Source: Peribacillus simplex (GTDB taxonomy: Bacteria > Bacillota > Bacilli > Bacillales > DSM-1321). From it: a stretch of DNA of 64,000 nucleotides. The notes beneath the pieces were generated by a model. It ran no database searches. It was not told the origin of the DNA and was given only the letters and a program-made list of their open reading frames with translations. How positions within the stretch are numbered: the stretch's first letter is position 1; every line of letters starts with the position of its first letter. Shown here one piece after another: positions 53,826 to 63,555 of this stretch. Location of the stretch: positions 1 through 64,000 of the forward strand of contig NZ_LNNH01000016.1 in the NCBI RefSeq assembly GCF_001542915.1, read 5' to 3'. A program made the position numbers and the translations under genes.

Positions 53826-53857
53826 AAACCCAGCTACCTTCACAGGCAGCTGGGTTT
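53826..53857 (-). terminator. Terminator after the GNAT gene
   Basis: AAACCCAGCT (53826-53835) pairs with AGCTGGGTTT (53848-53857); T-run on the minus strand beyond. Confidence 0.8.
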
Positions 53858-53915
53858 CCTATTAGGTCTATTGAGATCCGGTTAGTAAAAAAGCACTCTT
53901 TAGTTAGAAGAAAAC

Positions 53916-54371
53916 TTACAGTTCCTTTTTCATAAATACGCTATTTGGGTCCTCGATGTAATCGGAAAACGGCTTACAATATTGGAATCCGATACTTGCG
54001 TAAAGTCTTCTTGCTGGTTCGAAAGCATCCATCGATCCCGTTTCCAAACTTAAGCGCCGATAGCCACGTTGCTTGGCTACTTCCATTATGTATTCAAGCA
54101 GCTGTTTTGCCACACCCTTTCTTAGATGTGATGAAGATGTTCGCATTGATTTTATCTCACCATGTTGATCATCAATTTCTTTAAGTGCCCCGCATCCAAC
54201 TAATTGATCTCCTTCCCATACACTCCAGAATGTAATTTCTGGTTTTCTCAATGCCTCAAGATTTAGGGCATGTATACTTTCTGAAGGGGAATGCAGGGTC
54301 ATACCATGGAGGTGCTCGCTCACCAGTGCAATCACTTCAGATCCATTCAAATCATCTATTTTAATTTCCAT
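53916..54371 (-). CDS. GNAT-family N-acetyltransferase (YsnE-like)
   Basis: 151 residues. LVGCGALKEIDDQHGEIKSM is motif C/D, and SSHLRKGVAKQLLEYIMEVA holds the acetyl-CoA pyrophosphate loop (R-K-G-V-A). LSLETGSMDAFEPARRLYASIGF is motif B. It resembles B. subtilis YsnE; the acceptor is unknown. Lone gene ending at the hairpin 53826-53857. Confidence 0.88.
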   Translation of the reverse strand: MEIKIDDLNGSEVIALVSEHLHGMTLHSPSESIHALNLEALRKPEITFWSVWEGDQLVGCGALKEIDDQHGEIKSMRTSSSHLRKGVAKQLLEYIMEVAKQRGYRRLSLETGSMDAFEPARRLYASIGFQYCKPFSDYIEDPNSVFMKKEL

Positions 54372-54467
54372 AAAAATCGCCTCCTTATTCTTTACGATGA
54401 AAATGAGCTCTGCCTCATTACTTTAACGTATTATTCGGTTGCTTATTGATGAGAAGCACGTGAACCT

Positions 54468-54510
54468 TACCCTTTCTTATCCGCGTAATTATTGGGGATA
54501 AGAAAGGGTA
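54468..54510. repeat. 15-bp perfect inverted repeat
   Basis: TACCCTTTCTTATCC (54468-54482) pairs perfectly with 54496-54510 around a 13-nt loop. No U-run, so not a standard terminator. It lies between ssuD's stop and the GNAT start and could be an mRNA stem or an operator. Confidence 0.6.
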
Positions 54511-54609
54511 CTTGAATGGAGTGGACAAACCGATATGTAATTTGGACCTATTAGAAAAAGACCTCAACGTAAAAGTCGAGACCCTGATTCTATGAGCGTT
54601 TTTGATAGG

Positions 54610-55743
54610 CTATTTAGTTGGATGTATGCTATCTGCAATGACCACTCCGTGATTAAATTTAGCAGCTTGCTTTTGCTCCCTCTCCTGAATCGAGTTCAAT
54701 GGTAAATGAGGGAATAATAATTCGGCTACACGATAGGCTTCTTCCAGATGTGGATACCCAGATAAAATGAAGGTGTCGATGCCAACGGCTTGGTATTCTT
54801 TCAGGCGTTCGGCCACCGTTATCGGGTCACCGACTAATGCCGTCCCAGCACCAGCACGTACTAGACCGACACCTGCCCATAAGTTAGGGCTGATTTCCAG
54901 ATTGTCTTTACTTCCACTAGAAAGTGCTAGCATACGACGTTGCCCCTCTGAAACATGTTTACTCAATTCCTTTTGTGCGGATTCAATTGTCTCGTCATCC
55001 ACATATTTAATTAATTCATTGGCTGCTTGCCAAGCTTCTTCTTCCGTTTCACGAACAATGACATGTAAACGAATGCCGAATGTTAGGGTACGTCCTTCTT
55101 TTTCAGCCAGTGCTTTTACTCTATTGATTTTTTCTTTTACTGCATCAACGGGTTCCCCCCATGTTAAATACACATCACAGTGTTTAGCGGCTACAGAAAG
55201 AGCTTTCTCTGAGGATCCGCCAAAATAAATAGGAGGGTGAGGTGTTTGAACCGGTGGAAAAATAAGACGGCCGCCGTCAATATGTAAGTGTTTTCCTTCA
55301 TATTCCACTTCTTCCTCTGCCAATAGGGAGCGCCATACGTCTAAAAATTCATTTGTCAGTTCATACCTTTCATCATGGTCAACCGTAATACCATCGCCAA
55401 CTTGCTCGGCGGGATTACTTCCTGAAACGACATTGATCAAGAGACGTCCACCTGATAGTCTATCGAATGTTGACGTCATACGGGCCGCGACGGACGGCAG
55501 CATTAGTCCTGGACGAAGAGCTACGAGAAATTTCATGCGTGAAGTGACGGATAATAACGAAGATGCCGTTACCCATGCATCTTCACAAGATCGTCCAGTT
55601 GGTAGTAAAGCTCCCTGATATCCTAACGAGTCAATGGCTTGCGCAAGCTGTTTCATATAATCGAAATCCACATCACGGCCGCCTTTTGATGTCCCTAAAT
55701 AGCGGCTGTCCCCGCCTGTTGGAATAAACCAAAACACATTCAT
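54610..55743 (-). CDS. ssuD: FMNH2-dependent alkanesulfonate monooxygenase
   Basis: 377 residues of the bacterial luciferase-like family. [19 protein letters not shown] is the SsuD N-terminus, with [38 protein letters not shown] and PIYFGGSS as further hallmarks. It releases sulphite from alkanesulfonates using FMNH2 and oxygen. Its usual partners (SsuABC transporter, SsuE reductase) are not in the neighbourhood. AGGAGG lies upstream of the ATG. Confidence 0.93.
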   Translation of the reverse strand: MNVFWFIPTGGDSRYLGTSKGGRDVDFDYMKQLAQAIDSLGYQGALLPTGRSCEDAWVTASSLLSVTSRMKFLVALRPGLMLPSVAARMTSTFDRLSGGRLLINVVSGSNPAEQVGDGITVDHDERYELTNEFLDVWRSLLAEEEVEYEGKHLHIDGGRLIFPPVQTPHPPIYFGGSSEKALSVAAKHCDVYLTWGEPVDAVKEKINRVKALAEKEGRTLTFGIRLHVIVRETEEEAWQAANELIKYVDDETIESAQKELSKHVSEGQRRMLALSSGSKDNLEISPNLWAGVGLVRAGAGTALVGDPITVAERLKEYQAVGIDTFILSGYPHLEEAYRVAELLFPHLPLNSIQEREQKQAAKFNHGVVIADSIHPTK

Positions 55744-56056
55744 TTTATCTTCCTCCTGTACTGAAATAATCCACCGGTTGTTTCCTCTTGCATTCCTTTG
55801 GAAACATTAGCATAGCAATTGTATAATCCAATCACATTATACACTAATCTGATAGCCATTCAAGGAATAAATAATGAGAATATAGTAAATTATCAATCTT
55901 TTTAGAATGAACAATTTAATAAATCCTTGCATTTCAATCGGAATAATGCAATTATTATAAAATGAACTTCCGATTGGACAACCAAAGGGTTCTTTATTCT
56001 GTTGCAAAAAGAGAAGGAAGAAAAAAGAAAATCCAAACAGTCTAAGGAGAGAAGTT
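55744..56056. other. Divergent spacer ssuD / GPH symporter
   Basis: AT-rich, probably holding both promoters. No riboswitch or operator recognised. Confidence 0.3.
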
Positions 56057-57457
56057 ATGGCACAACCAGTAGTTAATGATACGGGGATACAATCGGTCAA
56101 TACATCTAAACAGCTTAAACTTAAGGAGAAAATCGCTTACGGTTTAGGAGATGTAGGTAATAATTTCTTGTTTGATCTTGGTCAAATTTACTTGCTCAAG
56201 TTTTATACGGACTCACTGGGTTTGTCTTCCGCAACAGCTGGATTAGTCTTTTTAATAACGAAAATTTGGGATGCATTCGCGGATATCACAGTCGGCACTT
56301 GGATTGATAACAGAAAGAATATTGGGCCTAAGGGTAAATTTCGGCCATTCATCTTGTATGCTGCGATTCCACTTGCTTTAATAACGATTGTCAGTTTTAC
56401 GAATCCGGATTTCTCGCTGACAGGAAAAACTGTCTGGGCATTTGTAACCTACATGGCGTTCGGAACCATTTACAGCATCTCAAATATTCCTTATGGATCA
56501 ATGGTGCCTGCTATGACGAAAGATCCCGTGGAAAGGGCGGAATTGGCATCATTTAGGCAAGCGGGCTCAAATTTAGGACTTCTAATTACGACTGTAGGAT
56601 TTATGCCTATTGTATTCATGTTCAATAGTGAATCTACTGGTTATGTCGTGGCTGTATCCGTTTTTGCCTTCTTGGGTGTCTTATTGCAAATTTACGGTTA
56701 TGCCAATGTAAAAGAAAGATATGTGCACGAAAAACCAAAGGAAACAAAGGTCAAGTTGATGGACAGTTATAAAGGCTTATTAAAAAATACGCCTTTACTT
56801 GTTCTGTGCTTAGTAAATTTATTTACCTTTTCAGCTTTTAACGTCAAACTTGCTGTTCAGGTCTATTTTTGTCAGTATGTATTGAAGAACGTTTCGATTG
56901 TACCTTATATGGGCTTTTTTAGTATTGGATGCGTGTTCATTGGCGTTGCACTCGTCCCTTTCATGGTCAAAAAAGTTGGTAAGAAGTTTACATATATAAT
57001 AGGTTGCGCCATATGGGCTGTAGGAGACATTTCAGCTTATATTTTTGCAGATAACGCCGTGATTTTCATTATCCTAGCCTGCTTTGCTTTTTTTGGAAGT
57101 TCATTTGTAAACAGTTTAAACTGGGCTTTAGTTTCTGATGCTGTCGAATATGGAGAATGGAAAACCGGTAACAGATCCGAGGGCGTTGTTTATTCGTTCT
57201 TCACCTTCTGTCGTAAGCTTTCTCAAGCAATTGCAGGTTTCGTTCCCGGGCTTGTATTAGGTTTAGTCGGTTATGTGCCAAATGCGGTTCAATCTGCAGA
57301 TGTACAGCAAAGTATTAGAGGGTTAATGTTTATCTATCCAAGCACTCTGGCCATGGCTACCATTGTAGTTGTCGCAATATTCTATAAACTATCGGACGAA
57401 AAATACAATCGTATCATTAAAGATCTTAGTGAACGTAAAGATAATGTTTCCATGTAG
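56057..57457 (+). CDS. GPH-family sugar:cation symporter
   Basis: 466 residues, 12 membrane helices. LKEKIAYGLGDVGNNFLFDL and KIWDAFADITVGTWIDNRKN are the helix 1 and loop 2-3 motifs of the glycoside-pentoside-hexuronide:cation symporters (MelB, XynB, UidB, YnaJ types). NSLNWALVSDAVEYGEWKTG is the conserved cytosolic motif near helix 10-11. Takes up a glycoside or hexuronide with Na+ or H+. No glycosidase is adjacent, so the sugar is unknown. AAGGAG lies before the ATG. Confidence 0.9.
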   Translation: MAQPVVNDTGIQSVNTSKQLKLKEKIAYGLGDVGNNFLFDLGQIYLLKFYTDSLGLSSATAGLVFLITKIWDAFADITVGTWIDNRKNIGPKGKFRPFILYAAIPLALITIVSFTNPDFSLTGKTVWAFVTYMAFGTIYSISNIPYGSMVPAMTKDPVERAELASFRQAGSNLGLLITTVGFMPIVFMFNSESTGYVVAVSVFAFLGVLLQIYGYANVKERYVHEKPKETKVKLMDSYKGLLKNTPLLVLCLVNLFTFSAFNVKLAVQVYFCQYVLKNVSIVPYMGFFSIGCVFIGVALVPFMVKKVGKKFTYIIGCAIWAVGDISAYIFADNAVIFIILACFAFFGSSFVNSLNWALVSDAVEYGEWKTGNRSEGVVYSFFTFCRKLSQAIAGFVPGLVLGLVGYVPNAVQSADVQQSIRGLMFIYPSTLAMATIVVVAIFYKLSDEKYNRIIKDLSERKDNVSM

Positions 57458-57538
57458 TTATTCTTTTAAACTTAATTCCATTTGTCTTAGTTTCCATAAA
57501 GTTCGAATAACCAATAGATGCACTGCACGTATAAAAGA

Positions 57539-57577
57539 GGCGAGGAAAATTTGTGGACGCACCTTTTCCTCACCTTT
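57539..57577 (+). terminator. Probable terminator of the GPH gene
   Basis: GGCGAGGAAAA / TTTTCCTCACC with one mismatch and a 14-nt loop, followed by TTT. Confidence 0.5.
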
Positions 57578-57753
57578 CCCCCAAATCGTTCGGTGCAAAA
57601 AACCATTCACTTATGAATCATCTTGAACCTTGGATGGGGCATACTTACATTATTCATTCTATCTAACCTTTTAGGCCACGGTACGAGGAGCGCCTTGGCT
57701 TTTTCCTTTGTTCCATCCTCCACCTTCCACCCACCTATTATGTCTATGTGGGC

Positions 57754-57978
57754 TTAATAACGATCCATTGGTTCACCTAGGCAATCCAGATCTCTTGTGA
57801 TACTGATGACAATTTCATAATTCCCGCCGTTTATCATATTGACCTTTTGAACCTCCACGATATCATGCTCATATTCCTTGCTGTAATCGCACATTTCATG
57901 TAAATGAGATTGAAGGTTAAAATTCCGCCTGTTTTTAATCTTTAATTTAATGGATAGTTGATTCGTTTGTATATTCAT
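57754..57978 (-). CDS. Small protein of unknown function
   Basis: 74 residues, strand-rich: MNIQTNQLSIKLKIKNRRNF, then YEHDIVEVQKVNMINGGNYE. GGATGGG lies upstream of the ATG. Its first 32 bp overlap the C-terminal end that the DinB-like gene would have without its frameshift, so the two were probably overlapping genes in one operon. No family recognised. Confidence 0.55.
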   Translation of the reverse strand: MNIQTNQLSIKLKIKNRRNFNLQSHLHEMCDYSKEYEHDIVEVQKVNMINGGNYEIVISITRDLDCLGEPMDRY

Positions 57979-58512
57979 TGCTGCCCATCCTCGCTATCAA
58001 TATTTTGTATATTCTTTTTTTTCCATTTTCAATATGGAGTTCGAGTTCGGCCTTTTGGCGCAAATGATGATGGAAATGCATGCCGACCAAATCAAATCAT
58101 ACCATTCCTGCGCATTCAGCCAGCCGAAGCCCCCATGCTTCACTTTGAGGTTTGGGTTGATCGCACCCACCTTCCATTCCCATTCCTGCAATCTGTTCTT
58201 TACATGATCCAGCCTTGTTGTAAGCTTTTCCATACTATCTTGATTATTTGGCGGGGCGTTCATTTCATCCGGTAACTTGATCTTAATCGGAGGAAAGCCG
58301 CCATTTCGATATAACCGCTCACCAAATTCCGTTTTCCCGAGCCCATGCTCCGCTTCCGCTTTCGCACAAAGTTCCACGTTATCAAGATACTCATGGGCGA
58401 CGGCTATTAAATGGTCGTACATCTGACAGATGGTCCAAACTCCCTTGGCATTTATATATTGCAGTTGCTCGATGGAATAGTTTTGCCAATCACTTTTATA
58501 GGCTTCTATCAT
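57947..58512 (-). pseudogene. DinB/YfiT-superfamily protein broken by a 5-bp duplication
   Basis: From the ATG at 58512 (GGGAG 8 nt upstream) the N-terminal part reads as a DinB-like four-helix protein: WTICQMYDHLIAVAHEYLDN carries the first metal histidine. At 58089-58098 the bases AAATC occur twice in tandem. As written, the frame ends at 57997 after ...RPNSNS; removing one copy restores LVGMHFHHHLRQKAELELHI, with the family's terminal histidines, and runs to a stop at 57947-57949 (186 residues). The DinB fold binds a metal through three histidines and is used by thiol-dependent enzymes. Confidence 0.8.
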
Positions 58513-58667
58513 TTCCGATGCTCCCAAACTCCCCTCTCCATTCACCTATAATTTACGGAGATTGTTCCATAGCCCCTTCAAGATTAACATAATTATCCAT
58601 TTATCATATATGTTTCATGAAGTAGGTCTATGTTTTTTTTGTCTTCTTTTCTGGGCATTATATAAAA

Positions 58668-58690
58668 TTTGTCCATTTACAAGTGACAAA
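58668..58690 (+). promoter_or_regulatory. Candidate MtlR-type operator
   Basis: TTTGTC-N11-GACAAA, an inverted repeat resembling the MtlR site TTGNCACA-N4-TGTGNCAA (here the spacing is one longer). It lies about 125 bp before the dehydrogenase start, where an activator could bind. Confidence 0.5.
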
Positions 58691-58743
58691 CTTATGGAAT
58701 CTTCTTGTGCAATCCGATGGACAAGATTGCTAGAATGATACTA

Positions 58744-58757
58744 TGAAAACGGATTCA
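58744..58757 (+). promoter_or_regulatory. Candidate cre site before the pentitol operon
   Basis: TGAAAACGGATTCA fits TGNAANCGNWNNCA, just downstream of a plausible -10 (TAGAAT at 58731-58736). Suggests CcpA repression on preferred sugars. Confidence 0.6.
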
Positions 58758-58814
58758 CGTTACACCACCATCAATAATCTTTAAAACATTTAAAAAATTT
58801 TAGGAGGAAAGAAA

Positions 58815-59828
58815 ATGAGAGCATTAGTGATTGAAGAGCCTTATAAAGCAGTCGTGAAGGAAGTTCCTTATCCTGTACCGCATTCCGGCGAGGTAACGAT
58901 CAAAGTGAAGCATACCGGTATATGTGGCACCGATATCCATATTTACAAAGGGGAATTCCTGTCTCCCTATCCGATCATTCCAGGACATGAATTTTCTGGT
59001 GTCATTCATGAAATCGGAGAAAATGTAACAGGCTTTCATGTAGGTGAACGCGTAACCGCTGATCCTTCTTTATTTTGCGGCGAATGTGAATATTGCTTAA
59101 CCCATCGCGGTAATCAGTGTACTAATTGGGGCGCCCTCGGCAATACCACTGATGGCAGCATGGCTGAATATGTAAAAGTCCCGGCTCGAAATGTCGTCAA
59201 ATTACCTGATTCCCTTTCATTTGAAGAAGCTGCCTTCATCGAGCCGATGGCCTGTGTCGTGCATGCCATGAACCGGCTCGATCTCCAGGTGGGGGAACGC
59301 GTTTTATTATTTGGGGCTGGTGCAATGGGACAACAATTGATTCAATCCTTGAAGATGGCCGGTGCTTCAGAGCTTGTCGTCGTCGATCTTGATCAGGCAA
59401 AGTTGGATATGGGGCTCGAGTGGGGAGCTACAAAAGGGGTACTCAGCCACGAAATGGAAACAGAGCTGAATCAAGAAAAATACCCGCATGGTTTCGATGT
59501 TGTTGTTGATGCTACCGGAATCCCTTCCGTCATCGAACGGGCATTTGACTACATCGGAAAAACCGGTAAATACCTTCAGTTTGGCGTGACTGCCCAAGAT
59601 GCCAAGATCTCACTCGATCCATTTAAATTGTATAATAATGATTGGACGGTTTTAGGTTCCATGGCAATCAACTACACCTTCATCCCTGCTTTCCACTGGG
59701 TGAAGGAAGGCCGGATCCAATTAAAGCCCCTTATTTCCGATCAGCTGTCGCTTGAGGAAACGATTGATTATTTACAAGGAAATCGCAGCAGCAGTCAATT
59801 TAAAGTCCAGGTAGAAATTGAAAAATAA
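58815..59828 (+). CDS. Zinc-dependent polyol dehydrogenase (MDR family)
   Basis: 337 residues. Catalytic zinc ligands Cys37 (GICGTD) and His58-Glu59 (PGHEFSG); structural zinc cysteines C88, C91, C94 and C102 (CGECEYCLTHRGNQC); cofactor loop GAGAMGQQLIQ, with VVVDLDQAK pointing to NAD. Related to sorbitol, arabitol and threonine dehydrogenases. In this operon, with a xylulokinase next, D-arabitol (or xylitol) to D-xylulose is the most sensible reaction, but the PTS gene downstream would deliver a polyol phosphate, so the exact substrate is open. AGGAGG is upstream of the ATG. Confidence 0.85.
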   Translation: MRALVIEEPYKAVVKEVPYPVPHSGEVTIKVKHTGICGTDIHIYKGEFLSPYPIIPGHEFSGVIHEIGENVTGFHVGERVTADPSLFCGECEYCLTHRGNQCTNWGALGNTTDGSMAEYVKVPARNVVKLPDSLSFEEAAFIEPMACVVHAMNRLDLQVGERVLLFGAGAMGQQLIQSLKMAGASELVVVDLDQAKLDMGLEWGATKGVLSHEMETELNQEKYPHGFDVVVDATGIPSVIERAFDYIGKTGKYLQFGVTAQDAKISLDPFKLYNNDWTVLGSMAINYTFIPAFHWVKEGRIQLKPLISDQLSLEETIDYLQGNRSSSQFKVQVEIEK

Positions 59829-59834
59829 CGGCAT

Positions 59835-59898
59835 GCCGGTCCTTGCCATCGTTTGGGCAGTTCATATCTGCCTGCCCAAACGATGCTGACCGGCTTTT
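59835..59898 (+). terminator. Long composite hairpin between dehydrogenase and xylulokinase genes
   Basis: An inner stem CATCGTTTGGGCAG / CTGCCCAAACGATG and an outer stem GCCGGTC / GACCGGC, followed by TTTT. It may terminate part of the transcripts or protect the dehydrogenase mRNA. Confidence 0.75.
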
Positions 59899-59922
59899 CA
59901 CTAAACAGCGGAAAGGAAAAAA

Positions 59923-61407
59923 ATGATGAATCCAACATTATTAGTAGGAATCGATATTGGCACGCAAGGAGCGAAGGCTGTGGTGATTGATGATATGGGA
60001 CATGTCGTCTCTTCGGCCGATGTATCTTATTCGTTTGAAAGCCCTCAACCCGGCTGGTGTGAGCAATCTCCCTCCCTTTGGTGGGAGGCCGTCATAGCCT
60101 GCTTGCATAGGTTATGGAAAAACGGCGTTGATCCGGCAGACATCCGGGCGGTGGGCGCCACCGGGCAAATGCATAGCCTGGTCATTTTAGATGAACGGAA
60201 TCAGCCGATCCGGCCAGCGATTTTATGGAATGATGGAAGAACTTTAAAAGAATGCGGCGAAATCGAAGAAATCATCGGGGCTGATCGTTTATTTACCACG
60301 ACGAGAAATCCGATTCTACCTGGTTTTACTGCGCCAAAGCTATTATGGCTCAAAAACAATGAACCCCATCAATATTCCCGGATAAAGAAGGTCTTAATGC
60401 CAAAAGATTATCTCGTCCATGAATTGACTGGAGAGTTTTCAGCCGATGTGACCGATGCAAGTGGGACATGTTTGCTGGATGTCCAAAAAAGAGAATGGGC
60501 TTGGGACATAATCAAAGACCTTGGCTTTTCTTCGGAATGGTTTCCCCCTGTATCGGAAAGTCAGGAAGTGGTCGGAACCATTGGCGAAACAGCTTCACGG
60601 GTGACTGGATTGCCAATCGGAATCCCGGTGGTAGCCGGAGCCGGTGACAATGCAGCTGCTGCCCTGGGAAATGGAATAATAACGGAAAGAAAAGGGAGCA
60701 TCAGTATCGGAACTTCAGGGACCGTTTTCGTTCCCCTGAACGAACTGCCCGACCTGGCAAGAGATCAAGCCGGCACCCTCCATTTGTTTTGTCATTGCTT
60801 GCCTGGAATGTGGCATGCGATGGGTACGACATTATCGGCAGGCATGTCTTTAAGGTGGCTGCGAGACACTTTTGAAAAGGAAAACTATGACGACTTGCTT
60901 GATGGGGTTGAACAAGTTGAAGCTGGTGCAGATGGATTATTGTTCTTCCCCTATTTGAATGGAGAACGGTCACCATTGAATAACCCCCGGGCGAAAGGTG
61001 TTTTCTTCGGGTTAACATATGGACATCATCGCAAAAGCATGGCACGTGCCGTGATAGAAGGTGTTTGTTATAGTTTAAGAGATGTATTGGATATGATGGA
61101 GAAAGCTGGGATCGAGGTGGCGGATTGGACGGTCACGGGCGGTGCCATTAAAAACCCCATTTGGACAAAAGTGCTTGCTGACGTATACCAGCAGCATCTT
61201 CAGGTTCATGTGGAACGTGAAGGCCCGGCTTATGGTGTATCCATTCTGGCTGGACTTGGCAACGGAGTATGGAAGGCGGTCACCGATTTACCCATGCTTG
61301 ATCAGGTTGCCAATCGGATTACTTGCAATCGGGAAAACCAACATGTGTATGACGCCCAATTTGCCCGCTATCAATCCATTGCACAAGCGATGAATCCTTT
61401 GTTTTAG
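59923..61407 (+). CDS. xylB: Xylulokinase
   Basis: 494 residues of the FGGY kinase family. GIDIGTQGAKAVVID is the N-terminal phosphate loop, VGATGQMHSLVILDE and WNDGRT bind sugar (with the catalytic Asp in NDGR), AGAGDNAAAALGNG and GTSGTVF form the hinge and adenosine site. The GQMH segment is characteristic of xylulokinases. It phosphorylates D-xylulose to enter the pentose phosphate pathway. GGAAAGGA lies before the ATG pair at 59923/59926. It follows the dehydrogenase and precedes the PRD regulator. Confidence 0.92.
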   Translation: MMNPTLLVGIDIGTQGAKAVVIDDMGHVVSSADVSYSFESPQPGWCEQSPSLWWEAVIACLHRLWKNGVDPADIRAVGATGQMHSLVILDERNQPIRPAILWNDGRTLKECGEIEEIIGADRLFTTTRNPILPGFTAPKLLWLKNNEPHQYSRIKKVLMPKDYLVHELTGEFSADVTDASGTCLLDVQKREWAWDIIKDLGFSSEWFPPVSESQEVVGTIGETASRVTGLPIGIPVVAGAGDNAAAALGNGIITERKGSISIGTSGTVFVPLNELPDLARDQAGTLHLFCHCLPGMWHAMGTTLSAGMSLRWLRDTFEKENYDDLLDGVEQVEAGADGLLFFPYLNGERSPLNNPRAKGVFFGLTYGHHRKSMARAVIEGVCYSLRDVLDMMEKAGIEVADWTVTGGAIKNPIWTKVLADVYQQHLQVHVEREGPAYGVSILAGLGNGVWKAVTDLPMLDQVANRITCNRENQHVYDAQFARYQSIAQAMNPLF

Positions 61408-61455
61408 TACATATAAATTGATGGGACATGCTTGATGAGAAATGAGGTGTTAAGA

Positions 61456-63555
61456 ATGGCAGAGAAAACGCAAATATTTATTAGCAGCCGCCAAAAGATG
61501 ATAATCGACCGTCTTCTTGAAAGCGACTTTCCGATAATGCCGAAAGATATGGCTGAGGAACTCGATATCAGTTTACGGACTTGCCAGCGTGAGATAGCCC
61601 AGTTAAAGCCGATTGTACGGTCATATGGACTGAAGATCATGAAACAGTTTCGAAGCGGGATATGCTTGGTTGGGGATGAGGAATGTAAAGGGGTTCTGGC
61701 AGACGAACTGGAGAAGGCCCATCAATCGACCTCCTTTTCTCCAAAAGACAGGCAGCTTGGAATCATCTGTGACTTGTTACGCGATCAGACACCAACCAAA
61801 ATGTTCGTATTCAGCCAAAAATATTATGTGACGGAAGCGACGATCGGCCATGATTTACAAGAGCTGGAAGGCTGGTTGAACCAATTTCATTTGACATTGG
61901 TTCGTAAGCCGGGGCTCGGTATTTTCATATCTGGGGAGGACAAGCATTTACGAGCGGCCATTACTGCGGTTGTAAATAATCAAACACTTCCAGAGAATTG
62001 GCTGGCCGTGTTTGATTTATTGAAATCAGGAAAAAAAGAAGATTGGCAGATTGAAAAACATATCCCGTCCATGTATTTGGACCTGTTGGATTTGGATATT
62101 CTTCATGCAGTCGGGAAAGTGCTAACGGAAGCAGCTGAACGTCATCCTTCCCTGTTTTCAAACGAACGGGACCGGATCAGTGTTTCCCTTCACTTAGCCC
62201 TTGCAGTCGAGCGTCACAAGGACCAAAACAATGATCTTGTGGCGGCCGACCGTAAGCTAATCGAGTTGTACCCTTCTTCTTATTTTATAGCGGAAAGATT
62301 AAAGGAATTACTGGATATCCAGCTGCCGGAAGAGGAAATAAATTATTTGATCCTTCATTTATACGGGGTCCAGCCTAATCTCCCGCTTGAACAGTTTCAA
62401 GAAGAGGAAACCACACATTTAATCAGGATCTTCATCGAAGGTGTGAAAGCGGAACTAAATGAGCCATTGACGGACCCGATGTTAAGTGAAGGACTGCTTA
62501 AGCACTTCTACCCTGCACTAAACCGGATACGCAACGGACTGCCCATTCATAACCCGCTTCTTTCCCAAATTCAACGAGACTATCCCGTTGTCTATGAAGC
62601 AAGCCGGAAAAGCGCTGAATCACTCTCGAATTACCTTGGCGTTAGGATACCTCCCGCTGAAATTGCTTATATGGCCATACACGTGGGGGCAGCACTAATA
62701 AATCAGCAAAATCTAAAAGGGCGCGTCGCAGTCGTTTGTGCCAGTGGATTTGGCACCTCTCGCTTACTTGCATCCAGATTAAAGCAAGAAATCCCCGGCC
62801 TTCAGGTTTCAGAGGTTTTGTCGCTTAGTGAACTGCCGGGTTGGCTGGAAAACAACTGGCAAGTCGATGCAATCGTATCAACGATACAAATCCCCGGCAT
62901 CACGGAAGAACGCCTTGTCGTCGTATCTCCCATTTTAAGCGACAATGATGTTCAAAAAATAAAAGGGAAATTGAAAAAACAACAAAGCAGCACACAAAGG
63001 CCACGCTCGGATGATCATCCGTCAGAAGACTCTTCACTTATGGGAATCGCTCACTACGGAGAGGCCTTCGCGCAAGTGATGAGAGGATTATCATGGATGG
63101 AGGCGCTTCCAACAAAGGAGAAGCTTGCGTGGCTTCATGCCTTTGTCTCAAGATCGCATGCCGTCATCTCCCCCGAAGGGCTGATTGAAGCATTTGAGGA
63201 AAGAGAGCGGAAAGGCAGCTTTGCCATAGGTTCAATTGGGATCTTGCATAGCCGGACGGCTGCTGTCAGGACCCTTTTCGTCAACATTATTTCGTTGAAG
63301 GAAGCAATGCCATGGCATACTGAAAGTGGAAAAAAGCAAGTCGTCGATACCTTGTTATTATTGGCAGCACCGCCCGATGCACCGCGTGAGCATTTTCAGC
63401 TTTTAGGGGAGTTAATAAGCGGCCTTCTTGATGATGAGCTAGCAGGAGCCATCTCTTCCGGCAACAAGGAATGGACTCTTATTGCCGTGAAAGAGCATTT
63501 TCAGCAAGCTTACCAGGAAAGGATTTTATCTTATGCAAGAGGAAAACAAAGATGA
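61456..63555 (+). CDS. MtlR-like PRD transcriptional activator
   Basis: 699 residues. Order: HTH (about 10-60, PKDMAEELDISLRTCQREI), Mga-like HTH (about 85-150), PRD1 (about 170-280, SVSLHLALAVERH), PRD2 (about 290-400, EIAYMAIHVGAAL), a GatB-like EIIB domain (VVCASGFGTSRLLASRL with Cys428), and an EIIA-Mtl-like domain (GSIGILHSRTAAV with His598). This is the MtlR architecture and length. PTS phosphorylation of PRD, EIIB and EIIA residues tunes activity to sugar supply. Start at the ATG at 61456, 6 nt after GAGGTG. Its stop overlaps the next ATG (ATGA), coupling it to the EIIC gene. Confidence 0.9.
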   Translation: MAEKTQIFISSRQKMIIDRLLESDFPIMPKDMAEELDISLRTCQREIAQLKPIVRSYGLKIMKQFRSGICLVGDEECKGVLADELEKAHQSTSFSPKDRQLGIICDLLRDQTPTKMFVFSQKYYVTEATIGHDLQELEGWLNQFHLTLVRKPGLGIFISGEDKHLRAAITAVVNNQTLPENWLAVFDLLKSGKKEDWQIEKHIPSMYLDLLDLDILHAVGKVLTEAAERHPSLFSNERDRISVSLHLALAVERHKDQNNDLVAADRKLIELYPSSYFIAERLKELLDIQLPEEEINYLILHLYGVQPNLPLEQFQEEETTHLIRIFIEGVKAELNEPLTDPMLSEGLLKHFYPALNRIRNGLPIHNPLLSQIQRDYPVVYEASRKSAESLSNYLGVRIPPAEIAYMAIHVGAALINQQNLKGRVAVVCASGFGTSRLLASRLKQEIPGLQVSEVLSLSELPGWLENNWQVDAIVSTIQIPGITEERLVVVSPILSDNDVQKIKGKLKKQQSSTQRPRSDDHPSEDSSLMGIAHYGEAFAQVMRGLSWMEALPTKEKLAWLHAFVSRSHAVISPEGLIEAFEERERKGSFAIGSIGILHSRTAAVRTLFVNIISLKEAMPWHTESGKKQVVDTLLLLAAPPDAPREHFQLLGELISGLLDDELAGAISSGNKEWTLIAVKEHFQQAYQERILSYARGKQR

